A stretch of 64,000 nt of DNA from Yersinia massiliensis CCUG 53443 (GTDB taxonomy: Bacteria > Pseudomonadota > Gammaproteobacteria > Enterobacterales > Enterobacteriaceae), in assembly GCF_000312485.1 (NCBI RefSeq), contig NZ_HE997643.1, positions 982,806 through 1,046,805 on the forward strand. The letters are read 5' to 3'. The stretch's first letter is position 1. Every line of letters begins with the position of its first letter. Below, piece by piece: positions 50,001 to 58,972 of this stretch. Below the pieces are notes generated by a model, which did no database searches, was not told the origin of the DNA, and saw only the letters and a program-made list of their open reading frames with translations. Made by a program: the position numbers and the translations under genes.

Positions 50001-50674
50001 AAATCAAGCGTTGCCGCAGGCCCAGTCGCTAATCTCACCGTGCCTTTATGTGCCTTGATCACTCCGTTATTTTCAACCTGAGCGCCCAACAACGTAATCG
50101 TGCCGCTCTCTGCACTGGTTAAAGTACCTTCGTTTTTCAGCATGCCGGTTATGGCTATATCTAATTTACCCGACTGTTCAAATTTCTTGAGTTGCTCCTC
50201 TGTTACCATGGCGGCTCCCGCGGCCAACGACTGAGTATTAATTTTGGCATTTGGGCCAACCCAAATACCATTTGGGTTGAGCAGGACTAATTGGCCATTT
50301 GAAGTAAGCACACCAAATATTTTGCTGGGATCTTTTCCCACCACACGGTTCAGCGTTATTGAACTACCATCTGGTTGACGGAAATGGACTTTATTATCTG
50401 CACCGATGCTAAAATCTTTCCAGTCAATAACCGTGCGCGCGGAGGATGTATCAATTTGCATATTTTTTCCCGACTGGGATATTTGTACTGCTCCAGATAC
50501 AGTACTTGATATAGTGGGCAAGGTGTCTTCCGCACACACAGGAAAACCAGGTAGTAAGGCAATGGTTAATGCGGCAGCTAAATTAAAGTTTCTACTGTTC
50601 ATGGTGGCGATTGATATTTTATCGGTGGCCACAACATGGCCGCGCCATAATTGACGGCCGTCAGAAATATTCAT
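47087..50674 (-). CDS. TpsA exoprotein: filamentous haemagglutinin-type with MBG/YDG-like repeats
   Basis: A 1195-residue secreted protein with an extended signal region (about residues 1-48, ending PVCAED). The TPS secretion domain follows, with the hallmark 'LLNPNGIWVGPNAKIN' at 131-146. Beta-helix-like Gly/Asn/Val-rich repeats run to about 440. Around 920-1110 two MBG/YDG-type modules appear ('RVYGEANPGVVEV', 'TPADLVVVADSVKKNVGDADPALTY'). The C-terminal 90 residues hold a Cys pair and a Ser/Thr-rich segment. Size is small for haemagglutinins and there is no toxic CdiA-like end, so an adhesin is more likely than a contact-dependent inhibitor. GGAG precedes the ATG; tpsB follows after two bases. 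Confidence 0.92.
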   Translation of the reverse strand: MNISDGRQLWRGHVVATDKISIATMNSRNFNLAAALTIALLPGFPVCAEDTLPTISSTVSGAVQISQSGKNMQIDTSSARTVIDWKDFSIGADNKVHFRQPDGSSITLNRVVGKDPSKIFGVLTSNGQLVLLNPNGIWVGPNAKINTQSLAAGAAMVTEEQLKKFEQSGKLDIAITGMLKNEGTLTSAESGTITLLGAQVENNGVIKAHKGTVRLATGPAATLDFQGDGLINLTINGAPAESNSVNSGLTGGVHNSGQIDVGSGVVAMSAQRAAKHLDSVINLGGAVIADSVSEQGGSIILGNAEQSIISGKLSAKGTQGGNITLFGNNVVLTSSANIDASGTQTAGGKILVGGDYQGKGTMSRADKTIVNKGAVLKAEGKTNGGTIVAWGDKQTHFAGSASVKGDVRGGLVETSGQQLNVTSDANIDVSGGEIAGKWLLDPKNLTVSDTGSMVIPDVNDTNNWTVSNQAIINALQQRGTVEITATERIDINAPIVVKNVFKDANSSATLSIISSGNPTQGKNYAGTDLEEKSGSIYINAPIILQGGNLFIAATGDVVFKDNAGSETGDAAWNKRAIVDLGSGIAWIKTSNAGSIRQDANTALKAAQVALEGASVRMDSELNYAGKLAGRASNGIFTYSQTNASGTTLYGPGVTINSPIIGSNESMTGITSQQLILVGEQTVSAVSGKMDANVTLKSNEQFDYLVFTAVDYNVIDKNGNSVTLSTQQLIDFLDSSDYLLGGLEFTDSNGDKWVIKPNISNANLSDVTLNDVPVASLPVGFSFGANNGSHVAFEFNNTASWGVIPYQGQDIPGAKLNQEIQYNPIDQQSQQLIINLGVKTDTVRANLGFLMDDVQWVNDANKNPDGYRNLFEQAKVYMLSSTQNPEGSINIATYQAKVKVNTEDTTRVYGEANPGVVEVRSNNEQMNKIIDVDNFIARQLDNSGRNEFTIQYSLPDINENVGKYNIFNLVEGGSEVNSRFSVDVDKTVMSITPADLVVVADSVKKNVGDADPALTYSIDNKYWKFAGDQKNVTLGREAGESVGKYSINTLTHEISANYRVVLVDGELRIEGPLDSELPLPQLPVPPKTDSGHPAVLPGTNPIILSGGSSAERCTTTESPSSIFASDTASAAIVRAYSVHLICKPRSYGTEQDSFPTQEEVIGYIKNLVIEGKLDLPDWNRTLIPRVHQVEQNSRED

Positions 50675-51034
50675 ATTGATAACTCCAATATCGTTGTTCT
50701 ATTGATGATAAGCGAACCCTAAGAACGACAATATAGCGATGTCAATATTTATTTTTTTGCAAACAATAGATATTTAATAAGATCGAAATAAGTATATAAA
50801 TGTAACCTGGTAACGAGATTTATTTAAATCCATAACAGGAGAGTAATTTTTATTACATTGGAAAGACACGCCTACAGGGTGTTCTCGTATTTATTATATA
50901 TCTATATTCTCGCTGGTCTGATGTAAGTTTAGATTAATCCGCATGTCAGGAAATTGCGTAGCATAAAATTACTCAAGTGGTAATATCAATGCTCCTTCAC
51001 ATTGTAAACAACTCAACTTTTTACGTGGTAAGTC
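50675..51034. other. tpsA upstream region
   Basis: 360 AT-rich bases between tpsA (-) and a small unknown gene (+). It should hold promoters for both. A few short A/T runs, no clear operator or repeat. Confidence 0.45.
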
Positions 51035-51343
51035 ATGTTAATTACAACCGAACGATTATCTTCACTAGCCTGCGGGAACTCGGGAAGTGTGCCAAAAAGC
51101 ATTTCTGCTGATGAACTTGTTCTCATTGCAAAAGAGTTACTTAACTACCGGCGGTGCGTACGCCAACCCCTAGTATGGCAATATCGTCAAATCCTTCATG
51201 ATGACCACTGGTCTATGTGGCTTGGGATTTCAGAAAACTGCTTCAGTAACTATTTGCGCGAATGGCATGGATGTTCAGGTCATTTTGATGGTGCAAATGC
51301 AGAGATAAGGATGTTATTTTCCACAGCAGACATTGAAGAGTAG
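51035..51343 (+). CDS. Unknown small protein (102 residues)
   Basis: I do not recognise this protein. It has no signal peptide, four cysteines ('ACGNSG', 'NYRRCVRQP', 'ENCFSNYL', 'HGCSGHFD') and several Trp residues ('VWQYRQILHDDHWSMWLGIS'). The ribosome site is weak (GGTAAG). It lies between tpsA and a CaiF/GrlA-type regulator, on the regulator's strand. It may be a regulator fragment or accessory factor of the secretion locus; evidence that it is a gene is modest. Confidence 0.45.
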   Translation: MLITTERLSSLACGNSGSVPKSISADELVLIAKELLNYRRCVRQPLVWQYRQILHDDHWSMWLGISENCFSNYLREWHGCSGHFDGANAEIRMLFSTADIEE

Positions 51344-51485
51344 ATTATGGAAACCCTCAAACACTGTTTTGGTAACTAACTTTATTGTTTATCAAGCACA
51401 ACCCACATTTTCTGCACTCAATACCGATAAGGTTTTTAAAGCTGGAGTGCCGAATTTGAATATCTAAATAACCCTTAGAAATAGT

Positions 51486-51986
51486 ATGAAGCAGCTAAAA
51501 TCTGATAACACAGAAAGTCATAATTTTAATTATCACATCCCTGAAAATTTAAAACATCTGAGCAATAATCCATTGTATTTTATTGTCGCCCATTGGGCTT
51601 TACTTGAAGATAAACCAGTAGGGCGTGATGAAATTAGCGCGGCTTTTCACATTACATTGCGGCAAGCCAGCGATATTTTGCATTATATCTGCCACCGCCA
51701 TACCCAAGGCAATATTGTATTTCACACCCGCAAATTTTCCGCCACTAATGGTTATCTCCGTTTGTGCATTATCGTTGAATCTATTTTTCCAGTTGCTGCC
51801 CAAACGCCTAAACCACAACGCACTATCCCAACGGATAACACAGTAGTCTCCAAAAGCGTTGAGAAAGAAAACAAGTCTAAGCTGGCACGTTGGTTGTTAC
51901 GACGTCCGTCAATAGGAGATATCGAGAAATTCGAAGCATGGCAAGCGACTTGCCCCATTCACCCATCGCAAGATTGCTGCACTTGA
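51486..51986 (+). CDS. CaiF/GrlA-type transcriptional regulator
   Basis: A 166-residue protein with the CaiF/GrlA pattern: 'PLYFIVAHWALLEDKPVGRDEISAAFHITLRQASDILHYICHR' at residues 28-70, a winged helix beginning with the conserved 'WALL...R' segment. The C-terminus has a basic stretch (KSKLARWLLRRPS) and cysteines near the end. Family members activate carnitine genes (CaiF) or the LEE pathogenicity island (GrlA). It is divergent from the tpsAB operon across one small gene, so activation of that exoprotein is a reasonable guess. Confidence 0.8.
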   Translation: MKQLKSDNTESHNFNYHIPENLKHLSNNPLYFIVAHWALLEDKPVGRDEISAAFHITLRQASDILHYICHRHTQGNIVFHTRKFSATNGYLRLCIIVESIFPVAAQTPKPQRTIPTDNTVVSKSVEKENKSKLARWLLRRPSIGDIEKFEAWQATCPIHPSQDCCT

Positions 51987-52111
51987 ACATTTGCTCAATA
52001 CGCGAGGGTGAAAATCGCTGGCTATCTCTCCCCCAATGAAGTGTTTTTAACGCACTTTTAGGCAGCATAATATCTTGCCGTTTTGTTGCGTTTCGACTGG
52101 GAGTGGGGCAA

Positions 52112-54574
52112 TTAGCTTTTATCGTTTTTCAGCCCATCATTTTTCAACAACAAAACTATTGATGCTAACTGCTCACGATGCTGCGCTGTTATTTCACTGC
52201 GAGCTGAGAATCCTTCGTTATGAATAATCATTTCACCTAAACCTACCAACCAATCATAAATATAAAACGCAGTGGTATTGGTTGGGGTGTGTGCGAGTTT
52301 TGTTAATCGCTGCGAAACACCCAACGGGGAGGCTGACTGAGGAGGTTTGGCAAAAATCTTAGCGCCCCGATTAATACGGCTATTAGGGCGTAGCTCTTCA
52401 CTGATTTGCAAAAAACCTATCCAAGCAACAAAATCACCCAAGACAGTCAAAGCGCGTGAAACTTGACGGTCTGCTTTAGTTTCACGATGTAATCCCACTT
52501 GCTCGCTGTCGGCAAGAATAGTGACCAACTGCCCAGCAATATCTAACCGGATACTCGCGGTAATGAGCTCAGCGGATAACATCTCAATGATCGGTTTCCT
52601 GATGCCTAATAATTCAATCAACGGGCCATTATCCGGCAGTCGCCGCAGATGATTGATCCAATAGCGATGCACACTTGCTGCAAATTCAGTTTCATAATCA
52701 CTTTCGACATTGGGCTTGATTGTTGGCCGGACATCAGATGATAGGGGCTGGTCGCTAAATAAGTCGATATCAATACCGATGCTAAATGGCTCTGCGTTGA
52801 GTGTTGATGTGGTGGATTCAGCCACACGACTTTGCTGCTGCCTTGGTGCTTGCTGTTGTAAATAAAGGCTGCGTAGGTCATCCCGCGAAGGTAATAGCCG
52901 TTCCAGTAATTCACCATGTAAACCAGTTCGGGTTTGCAATACTTTGAGCAAAGTTTCTGCGACCTGCTGTTTTTGTTGTGATTCGCTGGTAATTGGCTGA
53001 GCCCAATCAGCGAGCAAATTGTCAGTCAGTTCCCGTTGCAGTTCTTGGCATTGTTCGATAATACGTTCAGTCTTGATATCTCGACGAATTTCTTGTGTCA
53101 GATAAGCCATCATTCGTTCAACACCGCGCGCATCTAATGCCAGCAGCGTACCCCAACTGTCGCCGGGGTTGCCGACATAACGTTGCACGGCTTCGTCATG
53201 ATGAGACATGCCATTCTCGGGTTGTTCGGTACTCATCCGTTGATCGAATGGTGTGAGCGCCCAGATAAGCCCAGGATTTCGCCGGTCACGTACTTGGGCA
53301 TTTTCCCCTTGCGTCTGCTTAACCCAATAATCCAGTGCTTTGCCTACCGTCTTCACATCATCGCGTGTCGCTGCCGCATGACACACTAATAGCAAGTTGA
53401 CCTGCTGTTTATCCGTGTAGTGTTCAAGCAGGAAGTCATTTTTTGCTTGTGATAAACGTGTCGCCAGCGGATAAGCCGTGTATTCAAGTGCCGTTGGCGT
53501 ATTATGCGTGTCGCTAAAATCAGGGAAATCGACTAAGTCCACCGATTCAAAAGCATTTTCATTGGCGGACATAGGTAATGGGATCTGCAATTCTGTCGCC
53601 AAGAAGGTTAACTCAGCAAGTGACAACGTCACTGATTGATGAGCTTCATTGTTGATCCATGGCAGTACATGAATGTGGCTGTCAGCAGGGGTGTTCAAGT
53701 CATTGAGGGTGGCGACATTCATGATGCCATTGGCAGGTAGCAAGGTATCATCGACTAACACACTCAGTGGTGCCAGTAATTGTGTTGCTCCCTCTAGATG
53801 TTGCAACGTGTAGGCGAAATGACGGTATGCATCGGTCATTGGGGGGCGTTCGGCCCAAAGCACGGAGAATAAATTGGCGCGATCATCGATGTTCAGATAA
53901 GGAGCCAATTCAACCGCGGCAGGCCAAAAATGGGTCTCCAATTTCTTTTGACGGAGTGCATCATGGCGGGCCAGAGAGTCCCATAAACCAATGACATCGT
54001 CACTGTTCATCCCAGCGGTGACACTAGGTTGTCGGCGCATAGCCAGTTGTTGTAAATGCTCGGCGATATGCTGTTCATCAAGGGAATGATCCAATTCATT
54101 CTGTTGATTTTCTGACAAATAAGCGCCCGCTACAATTCTGGCTATATCTATTTCAGTCAGTAAGGAAAGCAGGACTGGATGGCTTTCATGAAGGATGCCA
54201 GTCTGATGACTGAATCGAGTAACAATGCCACTGGCCTGATAAGAGGGCTTGATTTGCTGCCAAAAGTCGAGTGTTTTACCCCCGAGCGTGGTTTCCAAGC
54301 GGCCATTAGTACCCGCTGTTAGTGCTGAAATAAGGTACTGCTTCCCTGCGGACGACTGGCCAAAGAAGCCAATGGTCATGGCGGTTAAAACTGAGTCTGC
54401 TAACTGACGTGTTTTTTTGCGATGACGCTGAAGTTTGATGGTCAATAGGTCGGCTTCGGTATCCAGTCGAACACTGTGTTGGCGCGTGTTGCTTACCCAT
54501 CCGATCGTTTGATCAATACCTTGCGCCATTTGCTGAAGCTGGCTATTAAGCTGTTTGCTGGTCAATGATTTCAT
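52112..54574 (-). CDS. srfC: SrfC-like protein, putative P-loop NTPase
   Basis: An 820-residue SrfC-family protein. A P-loop-like motif 'GFFGQSSAGKQYLISAL' lies at residues 69-85, but the residue after the Lys is Gln79 instead of Ser/Thr, which is unusual for nucleotide binding. A possible G3-like element 'VDLVDFPDFSD' and a G4-like 'ALTPFD' follow, so a dynamin/GTPase-like protein is plausible. The middle and C-terminal parts look helical. The ATG overlaps the srfB stop (ATGA). The srf name comes from Salmonella, where the genes were listed as SsrB-regulated; the function remains unsettled. Confidence 0.85.
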   Translation of the reverse strand: MKSLTSKQLNSQLQQMAQGIDQTIGWVSNTRQHSVRLDTEADLLTIKLQRHRKKTRQLADSVLTAMTIGFFGQSSAGKQYLISALTAGTNGRLETTLGGKTLDFWQQIKPSYQASGIVTRFSHQTGILHESHPVLLSLLTEIDIARIVAGAYLSENQQNELDHSLDEQHIAEHLQQLAMRRQPSVTAGMNSDDVIGLWDSLARHDALRQKKLETHFWPAAVELAPYLNIDDRANLFSVLWAERPPMTDAYRHFAYTLQHLEGATQLLAPLSVLVDDTLLPANGIMNVATLNDLNTPADSHIHVLPWINNEAHQSVTLSLAELTFLATELQIPLPMSANENAFESVDLVDFPDFSDTHNTPTALEYTAYPLATRLSQAKNDFLLEHYTDKQQVNLLLVCHAAATRDDVKTVGKALDYWVKQTQGENAQVRDRRNPGLIWALTPFDQRMSTEQPENGMSHHDEAVQRYVGNPGDSWGTLLALDARGVERMMAYLTQEIRRDIKTERIIEQCQELQRELTDNLLADWAQPITSESQQKQQVAETLLKVLQTRTGLHGELLERLLPSRDDLRSLYLQQQAPRQQQSRVAESTTSTLNAEPFSIGIDIDLFSDQPLSSDVRPTIKPNVESDYETEFAASVHRYWINHLRRLPDNGPLIELLGIRKPIIEMLSAELITASIRLDIAGQLVTILADSEQVGLHRETKADRQVSRALTVLGDFVAWIGFLQISEELRPNSRINRGAKIFAKPPQSASPLGVSQRLTKLAHTPTNTTAFYIYDWLVGLGEMIIHNEGFSARSEITAQHREQLASIVLLLKNDGLKNDKS

Positions 54575-57500
54575 TTTCTAAATACGCTCCCACTATCAAT
54601 CCAATAATGGGTTGATCCAGAGCCATTGCTGACGAGTGTGTTTAGCTTGAGGCGCAGATGATGCAGCGGTACACGGCTGCCATCTAACAGTACCGCATCG
54701 GCTATTTCGAAACGTTCTGGCCCATTCTCACTGTGTTTGTTCGCGACATGGCTATCGCCTTTCACCAGTTTTAGCTTTATGTGCAATACACTGTCGCCTG
54801 CGACTTTGCGTGCTAACTCCGGATCGACGATGGATAGGGTATAAAGTGGTGAAGCAGGCCAGCGGTCATTATCCAACTGGCGGAAGCCAAGGCATGCCGC
54901 ACCCCTCAATTGAAAACGCACCTCGGTGGGTAAAGCGAAGCTGTGACTATCCATATCGATATCACGATAGTAAACATTTTCTTCTGTCAGCGTATGGCTA
55001 CTGTCGATCATGCCCAAATAGCGAATGGTGGAGTAAGGCTGAAAATCGCCCGCTTTAAAGTAAAATCCCGCTAACCGCAAATCGAGTGCCAGTAAACAGA
55101 GCATTGCACCCACTGCGGCTGTGGATTTCGGGTTATCAATACGGCCATGTTTGTTGAATGGATACCAGTCATTAGTGTGATAGCCATCTAACGAAAGGAT
55201 ACGGTTGTTAGGCAACGGTTGCAGATGGCGAAAGAGTGCCTGAACTCCAGGGAAGCGCGAAGGGCGGCCGGTCAGCAACAACACATCGCAAGCATAAAGT
55301 GACACAACCTCAGACAATGACCGCAGGTTTTGTGTGATGCTCATCCGGTGAGACAAAAATTCGCCATGCAATTTGCTCAGCTTCAGCACCAATGGCACCT
55401 GCAAAATATCAAATTCGCCAACCTCGGCAGGCAACTCTCGCTGAACTTCACTGTTGATATAATCCAGCACTTTCTGTGTTGGGCGTTGCGCCAATAACTC
55501 GCCAAAACTGGCATCGACTTCAGCACTGGTGTCCAGCGGATCAAATTTTTCATAGGCTTCTAGAATCGCACGTCCAACTGGCATAAATATTTGTAATGTT
55601 GCCTGCTGGCGTAGCGTTGATTGCCCGTCCATTCTGCCGTCATTGCCGAATAATTTATCCATTAGCCCATTGCTATCCGCGACTGAGGCTTTCTTCAACC
55701 GTGCCTGAAGGGCTGGCAGGATGTAAAGCTGGATGACATCGAGCAAGATATCGTCGCCCGCAACTTTGAATCCCTCACGGAACAACAATCGCGGGCTAAT
55801 TTTGACATTATTCCCCATGCCATCATCCAGCCAATATTGCGTAATCGCGAGATCTGTTGTGCCGCCGCCAATATCAATTGAGGCGATACGCAACGTTTTG
55901 CCCGCCACCTCACCGGCATCAAGCTGCTTATCCGGTCGTGCCATACTGGCAAAAAAGGCGGCGGTGCGGCCACCAAAATTAACCTGAGTTTCGTTGTATA
56001 AATAGACCATCTGGCCACAAGTGGCTTCGTCCCACTCCATTTGCACATCTGGGACTGGTATCTGGCTTTTGGCGCGATCAGCTTCAGATATAAAATTATC
56101 ATCTGCGGGATGCCAGCCCATGGCTTTCCAGACTAAGGCGATGGCTTCATGCATCCGGTGTCTGAAAATCTCGCGCTCAGGTTTGGGCATGGCAGACGGG
56201 AGTGTCAGGATAATGGCGCGTAATTGCCGCGGCGCATTGGCGTGGGTCATTTTCGAACGTTGCGCAGCGCTATTGATTTGCATCAGTGCTTGCGTCAACA
56301 ACTCTGACAACATAAATGTCATCAATGAGCTGCGGCTATAATGAGGTGAAAATACGGGTAGTCGTTCGTCCACCGGCATACTGTACAGCGGTTGACCATC
56401 ATCATTCACCAAATGGGTGAGCGGAAGCGCGGTCGCAGGCGGCTCCAGTGTTTGCGCAGTTTGTGTTTCATTGAAGCGCCAACCAGGCGCATAGGTTTCT
56501 TCATCCCATAAGTAACGGCGAGGACTGGAGATCCCAGTGGACCCTTCAGTCCCTAAGCGGTGTAGTGCCATACGGCTAGCTTCACGGCCGACACGAGTGA
56601 TCGATGGCCACACAAAAGCCTCATCGCGACCACTTTCGACTGAGTAATTTGGTTTACCAAATTTCGCTTGAGCAAATTCCACGCGGCTTTCAAACAGCTC
56701 GTTATACAGAAAATGAGGCTCACTCAAATCTCGAATTTGTAATTCGTAAGTCTGTTTTAGCCCGTTGCTTTCATCAGCATGGTCTTCAACCAAAATGCCA
56801 CAGGTGTGGGAGTTGCCTACATCTAGAATCAAATCGACATTCACCACCGGCTCTTGCAAGGTGCTGGTATTGATTTTGATTTCAGGTATTCCAATCTGGC
56901 TACCCAGTAATTCCAGCAAGTTAAGATAATGTGCTTGATATTCAAATTCACGCAGTGAAGTGCTGATATGGCGGGCTGTCCGCGCTTCTTGTTCAGACGC
57001 CTGCTGTGTGAACACTTCCCTTAGCCAACCATCCACCCACGTCAAATCGAGGAACTCGGCTAGCTCTTCATTTTGGTAGGCGAGCGCAAAACTCAGACCG
57101 GTTTTGATGTCGTTTTCATTTGGGGCTAAGGGTTCATTGGCGTGGCCTTCAGGGTAGGTTTTAGTGTCAAAGGCCAACGTGACGCGTAATGTATTGCCAT
57201 CCTGATCCGGCGTATCTAAGACTAAAATTTGTACTCTGGCCCAGTTATCAGGCCCAGCAATAAAATTACGCGGCGGATTGAAGCGTAAAAAGGGGAGCGG
57301 GAGCCAAATTTTATTCAACAATTTGAGTGATTGCGCCAACGGAAAACCAAATTCAGGTTTCACAATCTCAGGGGCTGCACCTGGCACTATCAACGCATAC
57401 TTACCATTTTCTTCATGGTAATTAAGGCGTAACAACGGGCCGTTAGCACTCTTACGGACAAATTTATTCTGTTGTTCAGTCTCTAATTGTGGTTTAAACG

Positions 57501-57576
57501 CGAAGTCCAGAAACTGGATACCACTATTCTGAATAAGCGTGATTTTCTGTTTATAGTCGGTGATCGTAGCCAGCAT
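54571..57576 (-). CDS. srfB: SrfB-like protein with actin/Hsp70-type ATPase motifs
   Basis: A 1001-residue SrfB-family protein. Two signatures of the actin/Hsp70/sugar-kinase fold are visible: phosphate-1 'LDVGNSHTCGILVED' at residues 251-265 and phosphate-2 'IDIGGGTTDLAITQ' at 567-580, with an adenosine-type 'LLTGRPSRFPGVQALF' later. The first 240 residues form a separate N-terminal domain. It therefore looks like an ATP-driven chaperone or filament-type protein, not an effector. The ATG at 57576 lies four bases after the srfA stop; an earlier in-frame start would overlap srfA. srfC follows with a four-base overlap. Confidence 0.88.
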   Translation of the reverse strand: MLATITDYKQKITLIQNSGIQFLDFAFKPQLETEQQNKFVRKSANGPLLRLNYHEENGKYALIVPGAAPEIVKPEFGFPLAQSLKLLNKIWLPLPFLRFNPPRNFIAGPDNWARVQILVLDTPDQDGNTLRVTLAFDTKTYPEGHANEPLAPNENDIKTGLSFALAYQNEELAEFLDLTWVDGWLREVFTQQASEQEARTARHISTSLREFEYQAHYLNLLELLGSQIGIPEIKINTSTLQEPVVNVDLILDVGNSHTCGILVEDHADESNGLKQTYELQIRDLSEPHFLYNELFESRVEFAQAKFGKPNYSVESGRDEAFVWPSITRVGREASRMALHRLGTEGSTGISSPRRYLWDEETYAPGWRFNETQTAQTLEPPATALPLTHLVNDDGQPLYSMPVDERLPVFSPHYSRSSLMTFMLSELLTQALMQINSAAQRSKMTHANAPRQLRAIILTLPSAMPKPEREIFRHRMHEAIALVWKAMGWHPADDNFISEADRAKSQIPVPDVQMEWDEATCGQMVYLYNETQVNFGGRTAAFFASMARPDKQLDAGEVAGKTLRIASIDIGGGTTDLAITQYWLDDGMGNNVKISPRLLFREGFKVAGDDILLDVIQLYILPALQARLKKASVADSNGLMDKLFGNDGRMDGQSTLRQQATLQIFMPVGRAILEAYEKFDPLDTSAEVDASFGELLAQRPTQKVLDYINSEVQRELPAEVGEFDILQVPLVLKLSKLHGEFLSHRMSITQNLRSLSEVVSLYACDVLLLTGRPSRFPGVQALFRHLQPLPNNRILSLDGYHTNDWYPFNKHGRIDNPKSTAAVGAMLCLLALDLRLAGFYFKAGDFQPYSTIRYLGMIDSSHTLTEENVYYRDIDMDSHSFALPTEVRFQLRGAACLGFRQLDNDRWPASPLYTLSIVDPELARKVAGDSVLHIKLKLVKGDSHVANKHSENGPERFEIADAVLLDGSRVPLHHLRLKLNTLVSNGSGSTHYWIDSGSVFRK

Positions 57577-57580
57577 AATA

Positions 57581-58972
57581 TTATTTAGTCTCACGCTTCA
57601 TCGTCATTGGAAGAATCGTATTAGCGTCATATTTGCCTTTGCAATCGGCAACGCCGCTGACACCTTGTTTACAGACGATCTCGGGGATTTGATATTTAGA
57701 ACCATCGCTGCACTGCGCCCTGTAGCGGCTATTGATCACCAAATTGCCGGACTTCATCAATCCGGTCGTGATGTTCGCACGGCAGGTGACATTATCGCCG
57801 TGGGTGATTTTTACCGTGCCTTTGCCATTTTTAATCTGATATCTCAGACTCGGCGCTTTCCCTGTATGGGCGGTTTTAATCTCTGGACTGACACGCCAGT
57901 TACCGTTAAGGAACGTAGTCGATCCCACTTTGACTGCATCGAAAGGCAGTATCAGTTCATTTTTATTTTCAGTGGTGTTGGCAACCGGCGCGCTAGCGGG
58001 TTCAGCAACGATAGGTGCAGGGATGACAGTGGCATGACCCATTGGCAGTGTTGGTTCCGCTGAAGGCGGTGGAGTCTTGGTTTCCGGTTGCGCCAGATTA
58101 ATTTGCGGGGTTGCAGGCGTTTGCAAAACGGCAGGGGCCGTTTTATCTTCGGCCGGTTTATCCTCAGTTATTTTATCCTCAGCAACGGTATCCTCAATGA
58201 CCGCTGCATTAGCCTCTGGGACAGTAGAGGGTTTATCGGTCATTCCCCCACTAAACTGCACGATCAGTGCGATGATTAACGCGACCACGGGTAGCGCCCA
58301 ACTGAATCGCAACCAACTAACGGTTTTTTTGATCGGTTCAACGGTCGGTATTGGCGGCACAGCAGCCTCGAGCTGCGGGGCAGGTGGCGCTTCAGGCTCA
58401 GGCGGTAATTCGACGATAGGTGCCACCGGCGGGGCAATCGGTGCAAGTGAAGCGGCGCTTAGCGTGGTGATCGGTGGCTCGGTAACTTCTGCGGTCTGAC
58501 GGAGACAATCAAGCGGGTCAGTGCGCATTTTTTTATCTTGGCTGATAAAGCCCCAGAACGTTACGACAGGTTTACCCGCCACTAAATAGACGTAGCTTTG
58601 ATCCGGAAATTGCAAGGTTTTCGCGAGCAGGACGCCAAACAGTCGTTGAGCGGCCTTATCTGATTTTTGCGCGCGCTGACACAAGTCACTCATACTCGAC
58701 AAACACACAGATAGCTGCTTTATCGCCGCTTTACGCTCAGCGTGGCTGGCCGCCATCCACGAGGTGACCTTACCCTCCGCAGGGGCATACCAATCAATTC
58801 GGTCGCCTTGCTCATTGACCTGAGGAATGGCTAAGCAATCAGCGATATGCTGCTGTTTTTTAAGGCGCAATGCCTCTCTGATCTGAAGTGCTGAGGCATA
58901 AACCGGTTGCCCGTTTTCGCCCAACGCGAGAAGATCGTCCAAACTACCACTGCGTAAAAATGATTTCGCCAC
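57581..58972 (-). CDS. srfA: SrfA-like single-span membrane protein
   Basis: A 463-residue protein with a GTG start and AAGG ten bases upstream. A cytoplasmic domain of about 160 residues is followed by a Pro/Ala/Glu linker, one membrane helix at about 224-241 (WALPVVALIIALIVQF), an Ala/Glu/Pro-rich periplasmic spacer with a repeated 'EDK' motif near 258-275, and a C-terminal Cys-containing domain ('VTCRANITTG', 'AQCSDGSKYQ', 'VCKQGVSGVADCKGKY'). Its layout makes it the membrane anchor of the srfABC unit. Four cysteines suggest disulfides in the periplasm. Confidence 0.85.
   Translation of the reverse strand: MAKSFLRSGSLDDLLALGENGQPVYASALQIREALRLKKQQHIADCLAIPQVNEQGDRIDWYAPAEGKVTSWMAASHAERKAAIKQLSVCLSSMSDLCQRAQKSDKAAQRLFGVLLAKTLQFPDQSYVYLVAGKPVVTFWGFISQDKKMRTDPLDCLRQTAEVTEPPITTLSAASLAPIAPPVAPIVELPPEPEAPPAPQLEAAVPPIPTVEPIKKTVSWLRFSWALPVVALIIALIVQFSGGMTDKPSTVPEANAAVIEDTVAEDKITEDKPAEDKTAPAVLQTPATPQINLAQPETKTPPPSAEPTLPMGHATVIPAPIVAEPASAPVANTTENKNELILPFDAVKVGSTTFLNGNWRVSPEIKTAHTGKAPSLRYQIKNGKGTVKITHGDNVTCRANITTGLMKSGNLVINSRYRAQCSDGSKYQIPEIVCKQGVSGVADCKGKYDANTILPMTMKRETK

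Noticed and set aside
47087-50674. TpsA as a contact-dependent inhibition toxin (CdiA)
   Set aside because: The protein is short, has MBG/YDG-like modules, lacks a recognisable toxin end, and no immunity gene follows; tpsB follows directly.
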